Below are positions 1 through 11,189 of a stretch of 64,000 nt of DNA, piece by piece. Under the pieces are notes generated by a model, which had not been told where the DNA came from, did no database searches, and saw nothing but the letters and a program-made list of their open reading frames with translations. This DNA comes from Nomia melanderi (Eukaryota; Arthropoda; Insecta; Hymenoptera; Halictidae): positions 496,001-560,000 of the forward strand of contig NW_027475164.1 in the NCBI RefSeq assembly GCF_051020985.1. Direction: 5' to 3'. The position numbers and the translations under genes are program-made. Position 1 is the stretch's first letter. Every line of letters starts with the position of its first letter.

Positions 1-4
1 CTGA

Positions 5-16
5 GCGGCCGGCCGC
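5..16. other. 12-bp perfect palindrome GCGGCCGGCCGC
   Basis: The sequence GCGGCCGGCCGC equals its own reverse complement. It arises from the common family-L form GCGGCCGGCCCC by one C-to-G change. It holds an FseI site but not a NotI site. Other copies in the window have the CCCC form. No function is implied; it is a private variant of this monomer. Confidence 0.85.
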
Positions 17-406
17 ATGAGACGGTGGTTTTCTCTGCCACTGGTGGTCCGAGGTCGTTCCCGCTGCACAGATTCATGTGCCAGGGCCTCCTGCAGACAA
101 TGCCCTTTTATTTATTGCGCTATCTATAATAGCACCCGAGATATCACCAGATATATATTGGATTTTACCCTGACCCTGAGTGTCCGACCCCATGAGACGG
201 TGGTTTTCTCGGCCCCTGGTGGTCCGAGGTCGTTCCCGCTGCACAGATTCATGCCCCAGGGCCTCCTGCAGACAATGAACTTTGATTTATTGCGCTATCT
301 GGAATAGCACCCGAGATATCACCAGATTTATATTGGATTTTTCCCTGACCCCTAGTGTCCGACCCCATGCGACGGTGGTTTTCTCGGCCCCTGGTGGTCC
401 GAGGTC

Positions 407-644
407 GTTCCCGCTGCACAGATTCATGCGCCAGGGTCTCCTGCAGATAATTCACTTTGGTTTATTGCGCTATCTCTAATCGCACACAAGATATCGCCAG
501 ATATATATTGGATTTTTCCCTGACCCTGAGTGTCCGGCCCCATGAGACGGTGGTTTTATCGGCCCCTGGGGGTCCGAGGTCGTTCCCGCTGCACAGAATC
601 ATGCGGCAGGGCTTCCTGCAGACAATGCACTTTGGTTTATTGCG
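407..644 (+). repeat. Rare-variant segment shared with 47303-47540
   Basis: This 238-bp stretch appears identical by eye to 47303-47540, some 46.9 kb away. Shared rare variants are AATCGCACACAAG with ATATCGCC, the TTTTATCGG form, the CCTGGGGGTCC form, CAGAATCATGCGGC and GGGCTTCC. The combination is not seen elsewhere in the window. Flanks differ on both sides. Confidence 0.85.
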
Positions 645-694
645 TTATCTGTAATAGCACCCGAGATATCACCAGATTTATATTGGATTTTTCC

Positions 695-3470
695 CTGACC
701 CTGAGTGTCCGACCCCATGAGACGGTGGTTTTCTCGGCCCCTGGTGGTCCGAGGGCGTTCCCGCTGCACACATTCATGCGCCAGGGCCTCCTACAGACAA
801 TGCACTTTGATTTATTGCGCCATCACTAATAGCACCCGAGATATCACCATATATATATTGGATTTTCAACCGACCCTGAGCGGCCGGCCCCATGAGACGG
901 TGGTTTTCTCGGCCACTGGTGGTCCGAGGTAGTTCCCGCTGCACAGATTCATGCGCCAGGGCCTCCTGCAGACAATGCCCTTTTATTTATTGCGCTATCT
1001 ATAATAGCACCCGAGATATCACCAGATATATATTGGATATTCGACCGACCCTGAGCGGCCGGCCCCATGAGACGGTGGTTTTCTCGGCCCCTGGTGGTCC
1101 GAGGTCGTTCCCGCTGCACAGATTCATGCGCCAGGCCCTCCTACAGACAATGCACTTTGATTTATTGCGCTATCTCTAATAGCACCCGAGATATCACCAG
1201 ATATATATTGGATTTTTCCCTGACCCTGACAGTCCGACCCCATGAGACGGTGGTTTTCTCGGCCCCTGGCGGTCAGAGGTCGTTCCTGCTGCACAGGTTC
1301 ATGCGCCAGGGCCTCCTGCAGACAATGCACATTGATTTATTGCGTTATCTGTAATAGCACCCGAGATATCACCAGATTTATATTGGATTTTTCCCTGACC
1401 CTGAGTGTTCGACCCCATGAGACGGTGGTTTTCTCGGCCCCTGGTGGTCCGAGGTCGTTCCCGCTGCACAGATTCATGCGCCAGGGCCTCCTACAGACAA
1501 TGCACTTTGATTTATTGCGCTATCTGTAATAGCACCCGAGATATCACCATATATATATTGGATTTTCAACCGACCCTGAGCGGCCGGCCCCATGAGACGG
1601 TGGTTTTCTCGGCCCCTGGTGGTCCGAGGTCGTTCCCGCTGCACAGATTCATGCGCCAGGGCCTCCTGCAGACAATGCCCTTTTATTTATTGCGCTATCT
1701 ATAATAGCACCCGAGAGATCACCAGATATATATTGGATTTTTCCCTGACCCTGAGTGTCCGACCCCATGAGACGGTGGTTTTCTCGGCCCCTGGTTGGCC
1801 GAGGTCGTTCCCGCTGCACAGATTCATGCGCCAGGGCCTCCAGACAATGCACTTTGATTTATTGCGCTATCTGTAATAGCACCCGAGATATCACCATATA
1901 CATATTGGATTTTCCCCTGACCCTGAGTGGCCGGCCCCATGAGACGGTGGTTTTCTCGGCCCCTGGTGGTCCGAGGTCGTTCCCGCTGCACAGATTCATG
2001 CGCCGGGGCCCCCTGCAGATAATTCACTTTGATTTATTGCGCTATCTGGAATAGCACCCGAGATATCACCAGATATATATTGGATTTTTCCCTGACCCTG
2101 AGTGTCCGATCCCATGAGACGGTGGTTTTCTCGGCCCCTGGTGGTCCGAGGTCGTTCCCGTTGCACAGATTCATGCGCCAGGGCCTCCTACAGACAATGC
2201 ACTTTGATTTATTGCGCTTTCTGTAATAGCACCCGAGATATCACCAGATTTATATGGGATTTTTCCCTGACCCTGAGTGTCCGACCCCATGAGACGGTGG
2301 TTTTCTCGGCCCCTGGTGGTCCGAGGTCGTTCCCGCTGCACAGATGCATGCGCCAGGGCCTCCTGCAGGGAATGCTCTGTGGTTTATTGCGCTATCTCTA
2401 ATAGAACCCGGGATATCACCAGATTTATATGGGATTTTTCCCTGACCCTGAGTGTCCGACCCCATGAGACGGTGGTTTTCTCGGGCCCTGGTGGTCCGAG
2501 GTCGATCCCGCTGAACAGATTCATGCGCCAGGGCCTCCTACAGACAATGCACTTTGATTTATTGCGCTATCTGTAATAGCACCCGAGATATCACCAGATA
2601 TATATTGGATTTTTACATGACCCTGACAGTCCGGCAGCATGTGTCGATGGATTTCACGGTCCCTCCTGGTCCGAGGTCGACCCCGCTGCTCAGATTCATG
2701 CGCCGGGGCCTCCTACAGTCAATGCACTTTGATTTATTGCGCTATCTGTAATAGCACCCGAGATATCACCAGATATATGCTGGATTTTTACATGACCTTG
2801 GGTGACGAGTTCCAAATATCTGTAATTTTCTCGGCGCCTGGTGGTCCGAGGTCGTTCCTGCTGCACAGATTCATTCGCCAGTGCCTCCGACAGACAATGC
2901 ACTGTGATTTATTGCGCTATCTCTAATAGCACCCGAGATATCACCAGATATATATTGGATTTTTCCCTGACCATGAGAGTCCGGCCCCATGAGACGGTGA
3001 TTTTCTCGGCCCCTGGTGGTCCGAGGTCGATCCCGCTGCACAGATTCATGCGCCAGGGCCTCCTACAGACAATGCACTTTGATTTATTGCGCTATCTGTA
3101 ATAGCACCCGAGATATCACCATATATATATTGGATTTTCCCCTGACCCCGAGTGTCCGGTCCCATGAGACGGTGGTTTTCACGGCCCCTGGTGGTCCGAG
3201 GTCGTTCCCGCTGCACAGATTCATGCGCCAGGGCCCCCTGCAGATAATTTACTTTGATTTATAACGCCGTCTCTAATAGCACGCGAGATATCACCAGATA
3301 TATATTGGATTTTTCCCTGACCCTGACAGTCCGGCCCCATGAGACTGTGGTTTTCTCGGCCCCTGGTGGTTCGAGGTCGTTCCCGCTGTACAGATTCATG
3401 CGCCAGGGCCTTCTATAGATAATTTACTTTGATTTATTGCGCTATCTCTAATAGCACCCGAGATATCACC
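695..3470 (+). repeat. Block L, copy 1 (about 16 monomers)
   Basis: This block is repeated at 11190-13965 with a constant offset of 10495 bp, and its first half (640-2003) again at 9213-10576 with offset 8573. The copies share the CGAGGGCGTTCC and CACACATTC variants near 750-770, the AGGTAGTTCC variant near 930, the 3-bp deletion near 1840, GGGCCCCCTGCAGATAATTC near 2005-2030 and the divergent monomers at 2600-2830. The two long copies separate at about 3470, where copy 1 enters the TGCTGAATTT monomer and the other does not. Confidence 0.88.
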
Positions 3471-3627
3471 AGATATATGCTGAATTTATACATGACCTTG
3501 GGTGACGGATACCGAAAATCTGTAATTTTCTTGGCCCCTGGTGGTCCGAGGTCGTTGCTGCTGCACAGATTCATGCGCCAGGGCCTCCTGCAGACAATGC
3601 CCTTTGATTTATCGCGCTATCTGTAAT
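3453..3627 (+). repeat. Divergent marker monomer (type D), representative
   Basis: Offsets 27-80 differ from the consensus at about 22 of 54 positions in an ungapped hand alignment, while both flanks are near consensus. Signature: GCTGAATTTATACATGACC, then TTGGGTGACGG, then GAAAATCTGTAATTTT. The TGAATT motif of this type starts at 3481, 4707, 5932, 7332, 8557, 17477, 18703, 19928, 21153, 22378, 23953, 25528, 28328, 29903, 31478, 33928, 34803, 36553, 41630, 44255, 45655, 46530 and 50380. Relatives with changed middle bases start near 2781, 13276, 14151 and 15726 (CCAAATATCTG), 4532, 17302 and 18528 (TGCATTTTTACATGAACTT), and 43205 and 49855 (AATAGCAGTAAT). It serves as a natural marker of HOR units. 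Confidence 0.88.
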
Positions 3628-3802
3628 AGAACCCGAGATATCACCAGATATATATTGGATTTTTCCCTGTCCCTGAGTGCCCGGCCCCATGTGTCGGTGG
3701 TTTTCTCGGCCCCTGGTGGTCCGAGATCGATCTTGCTGCACAGATTCATGCGCTAGGGCGTCCTGCAGACAATGCACTTTGATTTATGGCCCTATCTGTA
3801 AT
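3628..3802 (+). repeat. Partner monomer following type D (type P)
   Basis: The monomer after most type D copies begins AGAACCC rather than AGCACCC and carries CCCTGTCCCTGAGTGCCCGG, CATGTGTCGGTGG and CCGAGATCGATC. The fixed D-P order shows that units of several monomers, not single monomers, were amplified. Exceptions are informative: at 19928 and 21153 P is missing, at 26949 P is present without D, and at 46530 D is followed by a block N monomer. Confidence 0.82.
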
Positions 3803-5449
3803 AGCACCCGAGATATCACCAGATATATATTGGATTTTCCCCTGACCCTGAGTGTCCGGCCCCATGAGACTGTGATTTTCTCGGACCCTGGTGGTCCGAG
3901 GTCGTTCCCGCTGCACAGATTCATGCGCCAGGGCCTCCTACAGACAATGCACTTTGATTTATGGCGCTATCTGTAATAGCACCCGAGATATCACCAGATA
4001 TATATTGCATTTTTCACTGACCCTGAGTGTCCGGCCCCATGAGACGGTGGTTTTCTCGGCCCCTGGTGGTCCGAGGTCGTTCCCGCTGCACAGATTCATT
4101 GCCCAGGGCCTCCTACAGACAATGCACTTTGATTTATTGCGCTATATGTAATATGCACCCGAGATATCACCAGATATAAATTGCATTTTTCACTGACCCT
4201 GAGTGTCCGGCCCCATGAGACGGTGGTTTTCTCGGCCCCTGGTGGTCCGAGGTCGTTCCCACTGCACAGGTTCATGCGCCAGGGCCTCCTACAGACAATG
4301 CACTTTGATTTATTGCGCTATCTCTAATAGCACCCGAGATATAACCAGATATATATTGGATTTTTCCCTGACCCTGACAGTCCGGCCCCATGTGTCGGTG
4401 ATTTTCTCGGACCCTGGTGTTCCGAGGTCGATCCCGCTGCACAGATTCATGCGCTAGGGCCTCCTGCAGACAATGTACTTTGATATATGGCGTTATCTCT
4501 AATAGCACCCGAGATATCATCAGATACATCCTGCATTTTTACATGAACTTGGGTGACGGATACCGAAAATCTGTAATTATCATGGCCCATGGTGGTCCGA
4601 GGTCGTTCCCGCTGCACAGATGCATGCGCCAGGGCCTCCTGCAGATAAGTCACTTTGATTTATCGCGCTATCTCTAATAGCACCCGAGATATCACCAGAT
4701 ATATGCTGAATTTATACATGACCTTGGGTGACGGATACCGAAAATCTGTAATTTTCTTGGCCCCTGGTGGTCCGAGGTCGTTGCTGCTGCACAGATTCAT
4801 GCGCCAGGGCCTCCTGCAGACAATGCCCTTTGATTTATCGCGCTATCTGTAATAGAACCCGAGATATCACCAGATATATATTGGATTTTTCCCTGTCCCT
4901 GAGTGCCCGGCCCCATGTGTCGGTGGTTTTCTCGGCCCCTGGTGGTCCGAGATCGATCTTGCTGCACAGATTCATGCGCTAGGGCGTCCTGCAGACAATG
5001 CACTTTGATTTATGGCCCTATCTGTAATAGCACCCGAGATATCACCAGATATATATTGCATTTTTCACTGACCCTGAGTGTCCGGCCCCATGAGACTGTG
5101 GTTTTCTCGGCCCCTGGTGTTCCGAGGTCGTTTCCGTTGCACAGATTCATGCGCCAGGGCCTCCTACAGACAATGCACTTTGGTTTATTGCGCTATCTGT
5201 TATAGCACCCGAGATATCACCAGATATATATTGGATTTTTCCCTGATCCTGAGTGTCCGGCCCCATGAGACGGTGGTTTTCTCGGCCCCTGGTGGTCCGA
5301 GGTCGTTCCCGCTGCCCAGATTCATGCGCCAGGGCCTCCTACAGACAAAGCACTCTGATTTATTGCGGTATCTGTAATAGCACCAGAGATATCACCAGAT
5401 ATATAATGGATTTTTCCCTGACCCTGACAGTCCGGCCCCATGAGACGGT

Positions 5450-6849
5450 GGTTTTCTCGGCCCCTGTTAGTCCGAGGTCGTTCCCGCTGCCCAGATTCAT
5501 GTGCCAGGGCCTCCTACAGACAATGCACTTTGATCTATTGCGCTATCTGTAATAGCACCCGAGATATCACCAGATATATATTGGATTTTTCACTGACCCT
5601 GAGTGTCCGGCCCCATGAGACAGTGGTTTTCTCGGCCCCTGGTGGTCCGAGGTCGTTCCCGCTATACAGATTCATGCGCCAGGGCCTCCTACAGACAATG
5701 CACTTTGATTTATGGCGCTATCTGTAATAGCACCCGAGATATCACCAGATATATATTGCATTTTTCACTGACCCTGAGTGTCCGGCCCCATGAGACGGTG
5801 GTTTTCTCGGCCCCTGGTGGTCCGAGGAAGTTCCCGCTGCACAGATTCATGCGCCAGGGCCTCCTACAGACAATGCACTTTGATTTATTGCGCTATCTCT
5901 AATAGCACCCGAGATATCACCAGATATATGCTGAATTTATACATGACCTTGGGTGACGGATACCGAAAATCTGTAATTTTCTTGGCCCCTGGTGGTTCGA
6001 GGTCGTTGCTGCTGCACAGATTCATGCGCCAGGGCCTCCTGCAGACAATGCCCTTTGATTTATCGCGCTATCTGTACTAGAACCCGAGATATCACCAGAT
6101 ATATATTGGATTTTTCCCTGTCCCTGAGTGCCCGGTCCCATGTGTCGGTGGTTTTCTCGGCCCCTGGTGGTCCGAGATCGATCTCGCTGCACAGATTCAT
6201 GCGCTAGGGCCTCCTGCAGACAATGCACTTTGATATATCGCGCTAACTGTAATAGCACCCGAGATATCATGAGATATATATTGGATTTTTCCCTGACCCT
6301 GAGTGTCCGGCCCCATGAGACGGTGGTTTTCTCGGCCCCTGGTGGTCCGAGGTCGTTCCCGCTGTACAGATTCATGCGCCAGGGCCTCCTACAGACAATG
6401 CACTTTGATTTATTGCGCTACCTCTAATAGCACCCAAGATATCACCAGATATATATTGGATTTTCCCCTGACCCTGAGTGTCCGGCCCCATGAGACTGTG
6501 GTTTCCTCGGCCCCTGGTGGTCCGAGGTCGTTCCCGCTGCACAGATTCATGCGCCAGGGCCTCCTACAGACAATGCACTTCGTTTTATTGCGCTATCTGT
6601 AATAGCACCCGAGATATCACCATATATATATTGGATTTTCCCCTGACCCTGAGTGTCTGGCGCCATGATACGGTAGTTTTCTCGGCCCCTGGTGGTCCGA
6701 GGTCGTTCCCGCTGCACAGATTCATGCGACAGGGCCTCCTACAGACAATGCACTTTGATTTATTGCGCTATCTGTAATAGCACCCGAGATATCACCAGAT
6801 ATATGCTGGATTTTTACATGACCCTGACAGCCCGGTCCCATGAGTCGGT
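5450..6849 (+). repeat. 8-monomer HOR unit, copy 1 (1400 bp)
   Basis: An 8-monomer unit inside block M, followed directly by a second copy with exact offset 1400 bp. Shared variants include CCCTGTTAGTCC near 5463, GAGACAGTGG near 5618, the type D monomer with GTGGTTCGAGG near 5993, CGCTAACTG near 6241, CTACCTCTAATAGCACCCAAG near 6418 and GTCTGGCGCCATGATACGG near 6655. By eye the copies differ at few positions, for example CTATACAG versus CTGTACAG near 5662 and 7062. Confidence 0.85.
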
Positions 6850-8249
6850 GGTTTTCTCGGCCCCTGTTAGTCCGAGGTCGTTCCCGCTGCCCAGATTCAT
6901 GCGCCAGGGCCTCCTACAGACAATGCACTTTGATCTATTGCGCTATCTGTAATAGCACCCGAGATATCACCAGATATATATTGGATTTTTCACTGACCCT
7001 GAGTGTCCGGCCCCATGAGACAGTGGTTTTCTCGGCCCCTGGTGGTCCGAGGTCGTTCCCGCTGTACAGATTCATGCGCCAGGGCCTCCTACAGACAATG
7101 CACTTTGATTTATGGCGCTATCTGTAATAGCACCCGAGATATCACCAGATATATATTGCATTTTTCACTGACCCTGAGTGTCCGGCCCCATGAGACGGTG
7201 GTTTTCTCGGCCCCTGGTGGTCCGCGGTCGTTCCCGCTGCACAGATTCATGCGCCAGTGCCTCCTACAGACAATGCACTTTGATTTATTGCGCTATCTCT
7301 AATAGCACCCGAGATATCACCAGATATATGCTGAATTTATACATGACCTTGGGTGACGGATACCGAAAATCTGTAATTTTCTTGGCCCCTGGTGGTTCGA
7401 GGTCGTTGCTGCTGCACAGATTCATGCGCCAGGGCCTCCTGCAGACAATGCCCTTTGATTTATCGCGCTATCTGTAATAGAACCCGAGATATCACCAGAT
7501 ATATATTGGATTTTTCCCTGTCCCTGAGTGCCCGGTCCCATGTGTCGGTGGTTTTCTCGGCCCCTGGTGGTCCGAGATCGATCTCGCTGCACAGATTCAT
7601 GCGCTAGGGCCTCCTGCAGACAATGCACTTTGATATATCGCGCTAACTGTAATAGCACCCGAGATATCATGAGATATATATTGGATTTTTCCCTGACCCT
7701 GAGTGTCCGGCCCCATGAGACGGTGGTTTTCTCGGCCCCTGGTGGTCCGAGGTCGTTCCCGCTGTACAGATTCATGCGCCAGGGCCTCCTACAGACAATG
7801 CACTTTGATTTATTGCGCTACCTCTAATAGCACCCAAGATATCACCAGATATATATTGGATTTTCCCCTGACCCTGAGTGTCCGGCCCCATGAGACTGTG
7901 GTTTCCTCGGCCGCTGGTGGTCCGAGGTCGTTCCCGCTGCACAGATTCATGCGCCAGGGCCTCCTACAGACAATGCACTTCGGTTTATTGCGCTATCTGT
8001 AATAGCACCCGAGATATCACCATATATATATTGGATTTTCCCCTGACCCTGAGTGTCTGGCGCCATGATACGGTAGTTTTCTCGGCCCCTGGTGGTCCGA
8101 GGTCGTTCCCGCTGCACAGATTCATGCGACAGGGCCTCCTACAGACAATGCACTTTGATTTATTGCGCTATCTGTAATAGCACCCGAGATATCACCAGAT
8201 ATATGCTGGATTTTTACATGACCCTGACTGCCCGGTCCCATGAGTCGGT
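6850..8249 (+). repeat. 8-monomer HOR unit, copy 2 (1400 bp)
   Basis: Tandem copy of 5450-6849. It diverges from it at about 8245, where CGGTGATTTTCTTGG replaces the CCCTGTTAGTCC monomer that opens the unit. A shorter 7-monomer spacing follows to the next type D monomer at 8529. The corresponding units in the second copy of block M are shortened by one monomer each. Confidence 0.82.
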
Positions 8250-9212
8250 GATTTTCTTGGCCCCTGGTGGTCCGGGGTCGATCCCGCTGCACAGATTCAT
8301 GCGCCAGGGCCTCCTACAGACAATGCACTTTGATTTATTGCGCTATATGTAATAGCACCCGAGATATCACCAGATATATATTGCATTTTTCACTGACCCT
8401 GAGTGTCCGGCCCCATGAGACGGTGGTTTTCTCGGCCCCTGGTGGTCCGAGGTCGTTCCCACTGCACAGGTTCATGCGCCAGGGCCTCCTACAGACAATG
8501 CACTTTCATTTATTGCGCTATCTCTAATAGCACCCGAGATATCACCAGATATATGCTGAATTTATACATGACCTTGGGTGACGGATACCGAAAATCTGTA
8601 ATTTTCTTGGCCCCTGGTGGTCCGAGGTCGTTGCTGCTGCACAGATTCATGCGCCAGGGCCTCCTGCAGACAATGCCCTTTGATTTATCGCGCTATCTGT
8701 AATAGAACCCGAGATATCACCAGATATATATTGGATTTTTCCCTGTCCCTGAGTGCCCGGCCCCATGTGTCGGTGGTTTTCTCGGCCCCTGGTGGTCCGA
8801 GATCGATCTCGCTGCACAGATTCTTGCGCTAGGGCCTCCTGCAGACAATTCACTTTGATATATCGCGCTAACGGTAATAGCACCCGAGATATCATGAGAT
8901 ATATATTGGATTTTTCCCTGACACTGAGTGTCCGGCCCCATGTGACGGTGGTTTTCTCGGCCCCTGGTGGTCCGAGGTCGTTCCCGCTGTACAGATTCAT
9001 GCGCCAGGGCCTCCTACAGACAATGCACTTTGATTTATTGCGCTACCTCTAATAGCACCCAAGATATCACCAGATATATATTGGATTTTCCCCTGACCCT
9101 GAGTGTCCGACCCCATGAGACGGTGGTTTTCTCGGCCCGTGGGGGTCGGAGGTCGTTCCCGCTGCACAGATTCATGCGCCAGGGCCTCCTGCAGACAATG
9201 CACATTGATTTA

Positions 9213-10576
9213 TTGCGTTATCTGTAATAGCACCCGAGATATCACCAGATTTATATTGGATTTTTCCCTGACCCTGAGTGTCCGACCCCATGAGACGGTG
9301 GTTTTCTCGGCCCCTGGTGGTCCGAGGGCGTTCCCGCTGCACACATTCATGCGCCAGGGCCTCCTACAGACAATGCACTTTGATTTATTGCGCCATCACT
9401 AATAGCACCCGAGATATCACCATATATATATTGGATTTTCAACCGACCCTGAGCGGCCGGCCCCATGAGACGGTGGTTTTCTCGGCCACTGGTGGTCCGA
9501 GGTAGTTCCCGCTGCACAGATTCATGCGCCAGGGCCTCCTGCAGACAATGCCCTTTTATTTATTGCGCTATCTATAATAGCACCCGAGATATCACCAGAT
9601 ATATATTGGATATTCAACCGACCCTGAGCGGCCGGCCCCATGAGACGGTGGTTTTCTCGGCCCCTGGTGGTCCGAGGTCGTTCCCGCTGCACAGATTCAT
9701 GCGCCAGGCCCTCCTACAGACAATGCACTTTGATTTATTGCGCTATCTCTAATAGCACCCGAGATATCACCAGATATATATTGGATTTTTCCCTGACCCT
9801 GACAGTCCGACCCCATGAGACGGTGGTTTTCTCGGCCCCTGGCGGTCAGAGGTCGTTCCTGCTGCACAGGTTCATGCGCCAGGGCCTCCTGCAGACAATG
9901 CACATTGATTTATTGCGTTATCTGTAATAGCACCCGAGATATCACCAGATTTATATTGGATTTTTCCCTGACCCTGAGTGTTCGACCCCATGAGACGGTG
10001 GTTTTCTCGGCCCCTGGTGGTCCGAGGTCGTTCCCGCTGCACAGATTCATGCGCCAGGGCCTCCTACAGACAATGCACTTTGATTTATTGCGCTATCTGT
10101 AATAGCACCCGAGATATCACCATATATATATTGGATTTTCAACCGACCCTGAGCGGCCGGCCCCATGAGACGGTGGTTTTCTCGGCCCCTGGTGGTCCGA
10201 GGTCGTTCCCGCTGCACAGATTCATGCGCCAGGGCCTCCTGCAGACAATGCCCTTTTATTTATTGCGCTATCTATAATAGCACCCGACAGATCACCAGAT
10301 ATATATTGGATTTTTCCCTGACCCTGAGTGTCCGACCCCATGAGACGGTGGTTTTCTCGGCCCCTGGTTGGCCGAGGTCGTTCCCGCTGCACAGATTCAT
10401 GCGCCAGGGCCTCCAGACAATGCACTTTGATTTATTGCGCTATCTGTAATAGCACCCGAGATATCACCATATACATATTGGATTTTCCCCTGACCCTGAG
10501 TGGCCGGCCCCATGAGACGGTGGTTTTCTCGGCCCCAGGTGGTCCGAGGTCGTTCCCGCTGCACAGATTCATGCGC
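9213..10576 (+). repeat. Block L, partial copy 2
   Basis: Matches 640-2003 with offset 8573, including the CACACATTC, AGGTAGTTCC, CAGGCCCTCC and 3-bp-deletion variants (deletion near 10412). It starts just after a unique monomer (CCCGTGGGGGTCGGAGG, near 9137-9153) that joins block M to family L. It is followed by two near-identical monomers (10502-10850) carrying TGGCCGGCCCC, which have no counterpart in copy 1. With those it makes an 11-monomer unit: 9278 to 11199 is 1922 bp before the same monomer order restarts at 11200. Confidence 0.83.
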
Positions 10577-11189
10577 CAGGGCATCCTGCAGACAATGCAC
10601 TTTGATTTATTGCGCTATCTGTAATAGCACCCGAGATATCACCATATACATATTGGATTTTCCCCTGACCCTGAGTGGCCGGCCCCATGAGACGGTGGTT
10701 TTCTCGGCCCCTGGTTGGCCGAGGTCGTTCCCGCTGCACAGATTCATGCGCCAGGGCCTCCTGCAGACAATGCACTTTGATTTATTGCGCTATCTGTAAT
10801 AGCACCCGAGATATCACCAGATTTATATTGGATTTTCAACCGACCCTGAGCGGCCGGCCCCATGAGACGGTGGTTTTCTCGGCCCCTGGTGGTCCGAGGT
10901 CGTTCCTGCTGCACAGGTTCATGCGCCAGGGCCTCCTGCAGACAATGCACATTGATTTATTGCGTTATCTGTAATAGCACCCGAGATATCACCAGATTTA
11001 TATTGGATTTTTCCCTGGCCCTGACAGTCCGGCCCAATGAGACGCTGGTTTTCTCGGCCCCTGGTGGTCCGAGGTCGATGCCGCTGCACAGATTCATGCG
11101 CCAGGGCCTCCTACAGACAATGCACTTTGATTTATTGCGCTATCTCTAATAGCACCCGAGATATCACCAGATATATATTGGATTATTCC

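Larger units (their letters stand above)
1..3475 (+). repeat. Left-edge satellite domain (family L)
   Basis: About 20 monomers marked by tgtccGAcccc in place of tgtccGGcccc. A subset carries TTCAACCGACC followed by GCGGCCGGCC (near 850-890 and 1560-1590; near 1030-1055 the same monomer type reads ATTCGACCGACC). Monomers with TTTATATTGG and with CATATATATTGG alternate. A 3-bp deletion turns CTCCTGCAGAC into CTCCAGAC near 1840. From about 2600 two different divergent monomer types appear (GCATGTGTCGATGG near 2635, and the TTGGGTGACG type near 2797). No gene. Confidence 0.9.
3450..9100 (+). repeat. Block M, copy 1 (about 32 monomers)
   Basis: A 5.65-kb block of central-type monomers (tgtccGGcccc, mainly CTACAG) with D-P pairs at 3453, 4679, 5904, 7304 and 8529, that is 7 or 8 monomers apart. 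It matches 17446-22921 in segments: 3450-6055 to 17446-20051 (offset 13996), 6230-7428 to 20051-21249 (offset 13821), 7603-8304 to 21249-21950 (offset 13646), and 8305-9100 to 22126-22921 (offset 13821). A 1-bp insertion giving TAATATGCACCC near 4150 is shared with 17095 and 18148. The right edge at about 9100 switches abruptly to family L monomers. Confidence 0.88.

Noticed and set aside
5..16. NotI or cloning-linker sequence at the window start
   Set aside because: GCGGCCGGCCGC lacks GCGGCCGC, and the near-identical GCGGCCGGCCCC form occurs in many family-L monomers, so it is native satellite sequence.
3479..3534. Insertion of a mobile element in type D monomers
   Set aside because: The divergent block aligns to the consensus without gaps and the monomer stays 175 bp. 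There is no target-site duplication or terminal repeat.
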